DNA of 64,000 bases from Sphingomonas sp. ATCC 31555 (GTDB taxonomy: Bacteria > Pseudomonadota > Alphaproteobacteria > Sphingomonadales > Sphingomonadaceae): NCBI RefSeq assembly GCF_000282895.1, contig NZ_ALBQ01000011.1, positions 124,001 to 188,000 on the forward strand. The letters are read 5' to 3'. The notes beneath the pieces are model-generated. The model saw nothing but the letters and a program-made list of their open reading frames with translations, searched no databases and had not been told where the DNA came from. The translations under genes and the position numbers were made by a program. How positions within the stretch are numbered: position 1 is the first letter of the stretch; each line of letters begins with the position of its first letter. Positions 33,305 to 40,693 of the stretch are shown here, piece by piece.

Positions 33305-34338
33305 GCGACGTCCTGACGCAGATCGACGGGGCGGCAGCCCGCCTCCGCCTCAACCGCCCCAAGGCGCTGCATGCGCTCAACACCGGGATGTGCCGGGCGA
33401 TGCTCGACGCGCTCGACGCGTGGGAGCATAACGATGCCATCCACATCGTGCTCCTCGACCATGCCGAGGGCCGCGGCTTCTGCGCCGGCGGCGACATCCG
33501 CATGATCGCGGAGAGCGGCGCGAGCGACGGCACCGAAGCCGCCGACTTCTTCCGCACCGAATACCGGCTCAACCACCGGCTGTTCACCTATTCCAAGCCA
33601 ATCGTCGCCTTCGCCGACGGTATCGTGATGGGCGGCGGCGTCGGTATCTCGCAGCCGGCGCGGTTCCGGGTGGCAACCGAGAACACCAAGTTCGCCATGC
33701 CCGAGACCGGCATCGGCCTGTTCCCCGACGTTGGCGGCGGCTGGTATCTTTCGCGGCTGCCCGGGCGGATGGGCGAGTATCTGGCGCTGACCGGCCACCG
33801 GCTCGACGGCGCCGAATGTCTCGCGCTCGGCCTCGCCACCCACTACCTCCCCGCCGAGGCGCTCGCCTCCGCCAAGGCGCAGATCACCACCGCGCCCGAC
33901 AAGGCGCTGGCGATCCTCGACGATCTCTCGATCGAGCCGCCGATCGCCAAGATCCTGGCGCACTACGCGGATATCGACCGGCTGTTCGCTGGCGATACCG
34001 TCGAGGACATCGTCGCTGCGCTGGAAGCCGAGGACAGCGAGTGGGCTGCGGCGACGCTGGCCACGCTGCGTACCAAGTCGCCGCAGGCGTGCAAGGTATC
34101 GCTGCGCATCGTCCACGAAGGCCGCAATATGCCCGATTTCGCCGCCGAAATGGCGCAGGAATATGCCGTCGCCACCCGCGTCTGCCGCCTGCCCGATTTC
34201 GCCGAGGGCGTGCGCGCCGTGATCGTCGACAAGGACAATGCCCCGCATTGGTCTCCCTCTACCCCGGAAGCGGTGGACAGCGCCGCGATCGACGCCATCT
34301 TCGCGCCGATGCCGGCCGAGTCGGCGTGGAAGCCCTGA
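33301..34338 (+). CDS. 3-hydroxyisobutyryl-CoA hydrolase (HIBCH-type)
   Basis: A 345-residue member of the enoyl-CoA hydratase/isomerase superfamily. Its length, the 'MPETGIGLFPDVGGGWYLSRLPG' segment and the C-terminal extension (NMPDFAAEMAQEYAVATR, FAEGVRAVIVDKD) are those of HIBCH rather than of a plain hydratase. It releases 3-hydroxyisobutyrate, the substrate of MmsB. The oxyanion loop FCAGGDI is present. Its ATG overlaps the acyl-CoA dehydrogenase stop by four bases, and the next gene follows by 12 bp. Confidence 0.9.
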   Translation: MSDVLTQIDGAAARLRLNRPKALHALNTGMCRAMLDALDAWEHNDAIHIVLLDHAEGRGFCAGGDIRMIAESGASDGTEAADFFRTEYRLNHRLFTYSKPIVAFADGIVMGGGVGISQPARFRVATENTKFAMPETGIGLFPDVGGGWYLSRLPGRMGEYLALTGHRLDGAECLALGLATHYLPAEALASAKAQITTAPDKALAILDDLSIEPPIAKILAHYADIDRLFAGDTVEDIVAALEAEDSEWAAATLATLRTKSPQACKVSLRIVHEGRNMPDFAAEMAQEYAVATRVCRLPDFAEGVRAVIVDKDNAPHWSPSTPEAVDSAAIDAIFAPMPAESAWKP

Positions 34339-34350
34339 ACGGAGAAGAAC

Positions 34351-35127
34351 ATGTCCGCTTATGAAACTCTCCTCGTCGAACAGCGCGGCGCCGTCACGCT
34401 GATCACGCTCAACCGGCCCAAGGCACTCAACGCGCTCAACAGCCAGGTGCTAAGCGAGCTGCTCGACGTAATGCGCGCCTTCGATGCGGATCCGACCCGG
34501 GGCTGCGCGGTGCTCACCGGCAGCGAAAAGGCGTTCGCGGCGGGTGCCGACATCAAGGAGATGCAGGCGCAAGGCTTCGCCGACATGTACGGCCACGACT
34601 TCTTCGCCGGCTGGGACGCCTTCACCCGCACCCGCAAGCCGATCATCGCGGCTGTCGCCGGCTATGCGCTGGGCGGCGGCTGTGAAGTGGCGATGATGTG
34701 CGACTTTATCCTCGCCGCGGACACGGCCAAGTTCGGCCAGCCCGAGATCAAGCTGGGCGTGTCGCCGGGCATGGGGGGCTCGCAGCGGCTGACCCGCGCG
34801 GTGGGCAAGGCCAAGGCGATGGAAATGTGCCTCACCGGCCGGATGATGGACGCCGCCGAGGCCGAGCGCGCGGGCCTCGTCAGCCGCATCCTGCCCGCCG
34901 CCGAGCTCGTCGAGGAAGCGGTGCAGACCGCCGCGACGATCGCCGCGATGCCCCCGCTGGCGGTGAAGGCCAACAAGGAAATGGTCAACGTGGCGTTCGA
35001 GACAACGCTGGCGCAAGGCGTGCAGTTCGAGCGCCGCCTGTTCCACGCGCTGTTCGGCACCGAGGACCAGAAGGAAGGCATGACGGCGTTCGTCGAGAAG
35101 CGCCCGGGGAACTGGACCGGGCGTTGA
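34351..35127 (+). CDS. enoyl-CoA hydratase
   Basis: A 258-residue crotonase. The oxyanion hole [10 protein letters not shown], the two catalytic glutamates (GGGCEVAMM and [14 protein letters not shown]) and the C-terminal '[11 protein letters not shown]' are all intact. It probably hydrates methacrylyl-CoA to 3-hydroxyisobutyryl-CoA in this pathway, though short enoyl-CoAs in general are also possible. GGAGAAGAAC precedes the ATG. A palindromic repeat separates it from mmsB. Confidence 0.93.
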   Translation: MSAYETLLVEQRGAVTLITLNRPKALNALNSQVLSELLDVMRAFDADPTRGCAVLTGSEKAFAAGADIKEMQAQGFADMYGHDFFAGWDAFTRTRKPIIAAVAGYALGGGCEVAMMCDFILAADTAKFGQPEIKLGVSPGMGGSQRLTRAVGKAKAMEMCLTGRMMDAAEAERAGLVSRILPAAELVEEAVQTAATIAAMPPLAVKANKEMVNVAFETTLAQGVQFERRLFHALFGTEDQKEGMTAFVEKRPGNWTGR

Positions 35128-35139
35128 GTCACTGAACCA

Positions 35140-35253
35140 CTCCCCCTCCCGCGTGCGGGAGGGGGCCGGGGGGTGGGCCCCCGGCATCCGCGACACCATC
35201 GCTTGTGGAGAGGGAGCGCCCACCCCCAGCCCCTCCGCCAAGCGGGAGGGGAG
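35140..35253. repeat. second palindromic intergenic repeat (REP-like), before mmsB
   Basis: A 114-bp element with a left hairpin whose arms are CCCCCTCCCGC and its complement (35142-35165), a GC-rich centre (GGGGGGTGGGCCCCC) and a right hairpin of CCCCTCC/GGGAGGGG (about 35230-35251). It resembles the 31965-32132 element in layout and in its CCCCTCC modules. It ends eight bases before the mmsB start, so it could affect mmsB translation. Confidence 0.6.
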
Positions 35254-35260
35254 TACCTGA

Positions 35261-36136
35261 ATGGCACGCGTAGCATTCATCGGCCTGGGCAATATGGGTG
35301 GCGGGATGGCGGCGAACCTCGCCAAGGCCGGCCACGACGTCCGCGCCTTCGATCTGTCCCCGGAAGCGCTGGAGCGCGCGAAGAAGGCGGGCTGCCTGCC
35401 TGCCGCCGATGCCGCCGAGGCGATCGCCGGCGCCGAGGCGATCGTCACCATGCTGCCCGCCGGCGCCCATGTGGAGGCGCTCTACACCGAGACATTGCTC
35501 GACCATGCCGATGCCGGCGCGATCCTGATCGACTGTTCGACGATCGACGTCGCCACCGCCCGCCGCGTGGCCGAAGCCGCCACTCAGCGCGGGCTGCTCG
35601 CGGTCGATGCGCCGGTCTCGGGCGGGATCGCCGCGGCGACTGCCGGCACGCTCACCTTCATGGTCGGCGGCGCAGTCGCGGCGTTCGAGCGGGCGGAGCC
35701 GTTCCTCGAGGACATGGGCAAGGCTGTGATCCATGCCGGCGCCAGCGGGGCGGGCCAGGCGGCGAAGATTTGCAACAACATGATCCTCGGCGCGACGATG
35801 GTCGCGACGTGCGAGGCCTTTGCGCTGGCCGAGAAACTGGGTCTGGACCAGCAGCGCTTCTTCGACATTGCCTCGGTCTCCTCGGGGCAGAGCTGGTCGA
35901 TGACGAGCTATTGCCCGGTCCCCGGTGTCGGACCCGAAACCCCTGCCGACCGGGACTATCAGGGCGGGTTCGCCGCGCCGCTGATGCTCAAGGATCTCAA
36001 GCTGGCACTGGAAGCGGCGGCGAGCGTCGGCGCGCAGGTGCCGATGGGCGAGCGCGCCCAGCAGCTCTACGCCGCCTTCGTCGAAGGTGAGGGGGCCGGT
36101 CTCGACTTTTCCGGGATCATCAAGACGCTGCGCTGA
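35261..36136 (+). CDS. mmsB: 3-hydroxyisobutyrate dehydrogenase
   Basis: A 291-residue NAD-dependent beta-hydroxyacid dehydrogenase oxidising 3-hydroxyisobutyrate to methylmalonate semialdehyde, the substrate of MmsA. The Rossmann motif GLGNMGGGMA is at residues 8-17, the substrate-binding DAPVSGGIAAATAGTL in the middle, and the catalytic Lys lies in GQAAKICNN. The C-terminus (MLKDLKLALEAAASVGAQVP) is typical of the family. It closes the valine operon. The ribosome site overlaps the end of the palindromic repeat (GGGAGGGGAG). Confidence 0.95.
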   Translation: MARVAFIGLGNMGGGMAANLAKAGHDVRAFDLSPEALERAKKAGCLPAADAAEAIAGAEAIVTMLPAGAHVEALYTETLLDHADAGAILIDCSTIDVATARRVAEAATQRGLLAVDAPVSGGIAAATAGTLTFMVGGAVAAFERAEPFLEDMGKAVIHAGASGAGQAAKICNNMILGATMVATCEAFALAEKLGLDQQRFFDIASVSSGQSWSMTSYCPVPGVGPETPADRDYQGGFAAPLMLKDLKLALEAAASVGAQVPMGERAQQLYAAFVEGEGAGLDFSGIIKTLR

Positions 36137-36318
36137 TCCGGCGCGCCCGCAGAGGTGCTCTCGACAGCATGGCCGCGATCGGGGCACAAGCACCGGGTGC
36201 GCCAGGCAGCTCCACCCGATCCTCCATGTATCGCTGCGGCCCGCTCCAGCCATGGCGCTGGCCCATGCTGTGCCGGCAGCTTCGACGAAACCTTGTTCGT
36301 CAGTGGCGTGCAGCCGGC

Positions 36319-37005
36319 ATGAGCCCCTCCCCAACCTTGCTGGTGGTGGAAGACGATGCCGCGATCCGGCGATTGCTGGCCATCGGCCTTGATCGCGCCG
36401 GATATCGGGTGGTGGAAGCCGGCACGGCGCATGCCGCACTGGCCGCGCTGCAGGCGGAGCGACTTGATGCGGTGCTGCTCGACCTTGGCCTGCCGGATCG
36501 GGACGGGATGGAGCTTGTGCCGCTGCTGAAAGGTGCGGGGGTTGCCGTGCTGGTGATTTCCGCGCGCGACGGCACCGACCAGAAAGTGACGGCGCTGGAC
36601 CTGGGAGCCGATGACTATGTGACGAAGCCGTTCGACATGGCGGAAGTGCTGGCCCGCGTGCGAACCGCCCTGCGCCATCGTCGTGCGCGCGAGACGGACG
36701 CGCCGCCGGTGCGGATCGGCGATGTCGCGATCGATATCGCCAACCGCCAGATACGCAGGGCAGGGGAGGAGGTGCACCTGACGCCGAAGGAATTTGCATT
36801 CCTCGCCGAATTGGCCAGGCACCCGGGCCGCGTCGTGACGCATAGTCAGTTGCTGCGCACGATCTGGGGCATCGGCCGCGAAGACGATGTCGAATATCTG
36901 CGGGTGGCGGCGCGCGGCGTTCGCCGCAAGCTCGATGCCGATCCTGCCCGGTCGCTGATCCGCAACGAACCGGGCGTCGGCTATCGGCTGATTGCGGAGG
37001 GCTGA
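36319..37005 (+). CDS. KdpE-like response regulator without adjacent sensor kinase
   Basis: A 228-residue OmpR/PhoB-class regulator. The receiver has the acid pair Glu-Asp-Asp (11-13), phosphoacceptor Asp55 (LLDLGLPD), and Lys in YVTKPFDMAE. The winged helix is KdpE-like (THSQLLRTIWG, DDVEYLRVAARGVRRKLDADP, EPGVGYRL). KdpE usually controls potassium import with the kinase KdpD, but no kdp gene is in the window. ATG 36319 is chosen because the upstream part of the open frame (from 36169) is not receiver-like. Its last 25 bases overlap the convergent cobA gene. Confidence 0.85.
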   Translation: MSPSPTLLVVEDDAAIRRLLAIGLDRAGYRVVEAGTAHAALAALQAERLDAVLLDLGLPDRDGMELVPLLKGAGVAVLVISARDGTDQKVTALDLGADDYVTKPFDMAEVLARVRTALRHRRARETDAPPVRIGDVAIDIANRQIRRAGEEVHLTPKEFAFLAELARHPGRVVTHSQLLRTIWGIGREDDVEYLRVAARGVRRKLDADPARSLIRNEPGVGYRLIAEG

Positions 37006-37787
37006 TACGGGCTTGCGGCCCGCTGCTCCGCCGAGAGGGCGTGCCCCGGTGCGGCCGCCTGCGCCATGGCGGCGCCGACCAGGATCAAGGTCGGCCCGTC
37101 GCCCGCAAGCCCCTGAACAGCGATCGGCAGCAGATCGAGCCGGGTGTGGAGGAAGCGTTCCGCCGGCAGGCTCACATCGCAGGCGACGAGGACCGGGGTA
37201 GATCCCGCCAGCCCGGCGCGCTGCAGTTGTCGGCTGATTTCCGGCGCGGCACCGCGACCCATATAGAAGATCGTGGTGCAGGCGGGATCGGCGAGCGCCG
37301 GCCAATCGAGGTCGAGCGGCTCCTCGCCGCGCTTGTGCGCCGTGGCGAACTGAACGCGACGGGCGAGACCGCGCAGCGACAGCGACAGCCCGGCCGCGGC
37401 GGCGGCGGCGCTTGCCGCAGTGATGCCCGGACAGATGCGAGTGGCGATGCCTGCGCCCGCCAAGGAGGTTATTTCCTCCATGGAGCGGCCGAAGATCGAA
37501 GGATCTCCCCCCTTCAGTCGCACGACGCGCCCGCCCGCCTGGGCCGCCTGCACCAGAAGGCTGTTGATCGAATCCTGGTCCTTGGAATGGCGACCGGAGC
37601 GCTTGCCCACCGGCACGCGCTGCACCGCCTTGGGGATGAGGTCGAGGACGCCGGCGCCGACCAGCGCATCGTAGAACACGATGGTCGCGGTGCGCAGCAG
37701 CCGTTCGGCCTTGCGGGTCAGAAGATCCGGATCGCCCGGGCCTGCGCCGACCAGCCATACGCTGCCTGCAGGGAAATCATCGACCAT
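36981..37787 (-). CDS. cobA: uroporphyrinogen-III C-methyltransferase
   Basis: A 268-residue SUMT that doubly methylates uroporphyrinogen III to precorrin-2 using SAM, the first step toward siroheme. Signatures are VGAGPGDPDLLT at residues 13-24, FYDALV, VGKRSGRHS and VRLKGGDPSIFGR, then CPGITAASAAAAAAG. It lacks the CysG N-terminal oxidase/ferrochelatase domain, so those steps must be done elsewhere. Its start overlaps the nitrate reductase stop by 11 bases and it ends the nitrate operon, providing siroheme for NirB. Confidence 0.93.
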   Translation of the reverse strand: MVDDFPAGSVWLVGAGPGDPDLLTRKAERLLRTATIVFYDALVGAGVLDLIPKAVQRVPVGKRSGRHSKDQDSINSLLVQAAQAGGRVVRLKGGDPSIFGRSMEEITSLAGAGIATRICPGITAASAAAAAAGLSLSLRGLARRVQFATAHKRGEEPLDLDWPALADPACTTIFYMGRGAAPEISRQLQRAGLAGSTPVLVACDVSLPAERFLHTRLDLLPIAVQGLAGDGPTLILVGAAMAQAAAPGHALSAEQRAASPYQPSAISR

Positions 37788-40365
37788 GTGCGGCTTCCTT
37801 TGGCATTTCGGTGAGGATGCGGGCAAGTGCGGGGCGGCAGGAGCCGCAATTGGTGCCGGCGCCGATGGCGGCGCCAATCGCGGCGACGTCCACCAGCTGC
37901 TGATCGCGGATTGCCGCGACGATCGTGTGCAGGCCGACATCGAAGCAGGCGCACACCACCGGCCCGCGATCGACCTGCGCCCCCGGCGCGCGCCCTGCCA
38001 GCACCTGCAAGCCCTGGGGGCGGCCAAGCTGTGCGATCAGCCAGTCGCGACCTGGCAATTCACCGGTGCGGGTGACGAACAATATGGCGGCGAGCCTGCC
38101 TTCGCGCAGGATGGCGATGCGCCGGGTGCCGCGCGCGGGATCGATCGCCTCGATGCGCTCGCCTTTTGGAAGAGCGCGATCGAGTTCGGTCGAACCGCCA
38201 CGGCCGGCCAGCTCGAACAGCGCTCCGCCGGGCACGGTAACACGAGTCGCCCATAGGCAGTCGGGCGAGGGCGCGTCGCCATGGACGATCAGAAAGCCGC
38301 GCCAGTCAACAGCGACGGGGGTGATCCTGGCCGGGCACAGCTTGAAGCCGGGCTGGCCCGAATGCGGATCGGCAAGGTCACGGGCGAGCAGGCCGGTGCG
38401 ACCGCCGCTCGATTGGCGGTCGGTCCAGTGGATCGGCGTGAACAGCTCGCCTCGCCGTTGGCCGGAATGATGCGCGACACGAAACACGCTCTCCCCCTGC
38501 GGCGTGGTCAGCCGTGCCAGCCCGCCGTCGTCCAGACCCAGTGTCACGGCGTCCTCGGGGTGGATCTCGACCAGTGGCTCCTCCCGGTGGCGCGCAAGCT
38601 TGGGCGACAGGCCGGTGCGGGTCATGGTGTGCCACTGATCGCGATAGCGGCCGGTATTGAGCGTCATCGGCCAGTCGCGAAGCGGTGCTTCCAGCGGGCG
38701 CTGCGTGACTGCGACCAGCCGGGCATGGCCGGTGGAGGTCGGGTATCGACCGTCCGCGAAAGGCCGTGCGCTCCACTGGAACGGTGCCATCGCATCATAA
38801 TCGTGATTGCCGATCGCCGCCTTGGCGCGAAGATCGAGCATGCGGGTACCATTATTGCGAAAGGCGGTGAGCCGGGCGTGTTCGCGCCAGATCTCGGCCG
38901 GCCGATCATAGGTGAAGGCGGTGCGGAACCCCATCCGCCGCGCCACCTGGGTCACGATCCACCAGTCCGGCTTCGCTTCTCCTGGAAGCGGCAGAAACGC
39001 GCGCTGGCGGCTGATCGTGCGTTCGGAATTGGTGACGGTGCCGTCCTTCTCCCCCCAGGCCGCGGCGGGCAGGCGGACATGGGCGTGGACGCTGGTGTCG
39101 GTCTCGGCGATCACGTCGGAGACGACGACGAAGGGGCAGGCGGCCAGCGCCTCGCGCACGCGGCCGGCATCGGGCATCGACACGGCGGGGTTGGTCGCCA
39201 TGATCCACAAGGCCTTGATCCGTCCCTCCCCGACCGCGCGAAACAGGTCCACCGCCTTCAGTCCGGGTTTGGTCGCCATGCGCTCGGCGGCCCAGAAGCG
39301 ACCGACATCGGCGATGTCCTGCTCCCCGAAGCCGCGATGCGCCGCCAGCGTCGAGGCAAGGCCGCCCACCTCGCGACCGCCCATCGCATTGGGTTGGCCG
39401 GTGATCGAGAAGGGCGCCGCGCCGGGCCTGCCGATGCGGCCGGTGGCGAGATGGAGGTTGAGGATCGCGTTCACCTGATCCGTCCCGCGGATCGACTGGT
39501 TGATGCCCTGGCTGAACAAGGTCACCGTGCGGGGATGTGCGACGAACAGCTGGTAGAAGCGCTGGAGATCGGCCGGGGGTAGGTCGCAGGTCTGGGCCGT
39601 GGTCCAGAGATCGTGGCCCTCGCCCAGCGCTTCCCAAAACCCGTCCGGCGTGTCGAGCTCGCCGGCGTCGGCCAGTCCCTCGGCGCGGCAGTGCGCGAGC
39701 AGGCCGTTGAACAGCGCCACGTCACTGCCCGGGCGCAGCGGCAGGTGGAGGTCGGCCTCCTCTGCGGTTTCCGTCCGGCGCGGGTCGATCACCACCAGCT
39801 TGGTGCCGCGTTCGGTGCGAGCGGCCATGATGCGCTGATAGAGGACCGGGTGGCACCACGCCGTGTTCGATCCGACCAGTACGATCAGGTCGGCGGCGTC
39901 GAGGTCGGCATAGCTGCCCGACACCACGTCTTCGCCGAATGCGCGCATATGGCCGGCAACCGCACTCGACATGCAAAGCCGCGAATTGGTGTCGATATTG
40001 GCCGAGCCGATGAACCCCTTCATCAGCTTGTTGGCCACGTAGTAATCCTCGGTCAGCAGCTGCCCGGAGACGTAGAAGGCGACGCTGTCGGGGCCGTGCT
40101 CGGCGATTGTCTCGCGGAAGCGACGGGCGACGAGGTCGAGCGCCTTGTCCCAGCTGGCGCGACGCGCGCCGATCATCGGGTGGAGCAGGCGGCCCTCCAG
40201 ACCAACGGTCTCGCCAAGATGCGTGCCCTTGGAGCAGAGCCGTCCCCGGTTGGCGGGATGCTCGGGATCACCCTCGATGCGCACGGTGCGCTCGCCGGTG
40301 ACGGTGGCGCGGACGCCGCAGCCTACTCCGCAATAGGCGCAGGTGGTGTGGGTGGCCCTCCTCAC
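37777..40365 (-). CDS. nasA: assimilatory nitrate reductase, molybdopterin catalytic subunit
   Basis: An 862-residue cytoplasmic nitrate reductase with no signal peptide. The N-terminal [4Fe-4S] motif is CAYCGVGCGV with LCSKG. Mo-bisMGD domains follow (GQLLTEDYYVANKLMKG, NSRLCMSS, LFSQGINQS). The C-terminus carries an extra BFD-like [2Fe-2S] domain (CACFDVG and TNCGSCRPAL), as in Klebsiella-type NasA, which accepts electrons from a partner reductase. No separate NAD(P)H-dependent NasC gene is seen nearby. It overlaps nirD (ATGA) upstream and cobA downstream. Confidence 0.94.
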   Translation of the reverse strand: MRRATHTTCAYCGVGCGVRATVTGERTVRIEGDPEHPANRGRLCSKGTHLGETVGLEGRLLHPMIGARRASWDKALDLVARRFRETIAEHGPDSVAFYVSGQLLTEDYYVANKLMKGFIGSANIDTNSRLCMSSAVAGHMRAFGEDVVSGSYADLDAADLIVLVGSNTAWCHPVLYQRIMAARTERGTKLVVIDPRRTETAEEADLHLPLRPGSDVALFNGLLAHCRAEGLADAGELDTPDGFWEALGEGHDLWTTAQTCDLPPADLQRFYQLFVAHPRTVTLFSQGINQSIRGTDQVNAILNLHLATGRIGRPGAAPFSITGQPNAMGGREVGGLASTLAAHRGFGEQDIADVGRFWAAERMATKPGLKAVDLFRAVGEGRIKALWIMATNPAVSMPDAGRVREALAACPFVVVSDVIAETDTSVHAHVRLPAAAWGEKDGTVTNSERTISRQRAFLPLPGEAKPDWWIVTQVARRMGFRTAFTYDRPAEIWREHARLTAFRNNGTRMLDLRAKAAIGNHDYDAMAPFQWSARPFADGRYPTSTGHARLVAVTQRPLEAPLRDWPMTLNTGRYRDQWHTMTRTGLSPKLARHREEPLVEIHPEDAVTLGLDDGGLARLTTPQGESVFRVAHHSGQRRGELFTPIHWTDRQSSGGRTGLLARDLADPHSGQPGFKLCPARITPVAVDWRGFLIVHGDAPSPDCLWATRVTVPGGALFELAGRGGSTELDRALPKGERIEAIDPARGTRRIAILREGRLAAILFVTRTGELPGRDWLIAQLGRPQGLQVLAGRAPGAQVDRGPVVCACFDVGLHTIVAAIRDQQLVDVAAIGAAIGAGTNCGSCRPALARILTEMPKEAAHGR

Positions 40366-40688
40366 GCCGCCGCCCGCACCGGGCTGGCGAGCAGGATCCG
40401 CTCGCCTTCCACCCGCACCGGCACCACCGGCGTGCAGCCGACATCTTCGCCGACCGCTGCGCCGGTCGCCAGCGAAATGCGCATGTTGTGGAGCGGGCAG
40501 GCCACCGCATGGCCGTGGACGATGCCGGCGCTCAGCGGGCCGCCCTTGTGCGGGCAGCGGTCGATCAGCGCGAAGACCCGGTCGTCATGGGTGCGGAACA
40601 CCGCGATGGGCTCGCCGCCCAGCGTCAGCGTGCGGCTGCCCCGCAGCGGCAGGTCGGCAAGCGTGCCGATATCGATCCAGTCGGTCAT
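40362..40688 (-). CDS. nirD: nitrite reductase small subunit (Rieske-like)
   Basis: A 108-residue Rieske-fold protein that partners NirB. The two ligand motifs are intact: CPHKGG and CPLHN. Its length is typical for NirD. ATG 40688 is preferred because a GGAG stands eight bases upstream; the alternative ATG 40694 overlaps the nirB stop (TGATG) and would add only two residues. The stop overlaps the nasA start by four bases. Confidence 0.93.
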   Translation of the reverse strand: MTDWIDIGTLADLPLRGSRTLTLGGEPIAVFRTHDDRVFALIDRCPHKGGPLSAGIVHGHAVACPLHNMRISLATGAAVGEDVGCTPVVPVRVEGERILLASPVRAAA

Positions 40689-40693
40689 GGACA

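Noticed and set aside
36169..36318. N-terminal extension of the KdpE-like regulator
   Set aside because: Those 50 residues are not receiver-like and the domain starts properly at ATG 36319.
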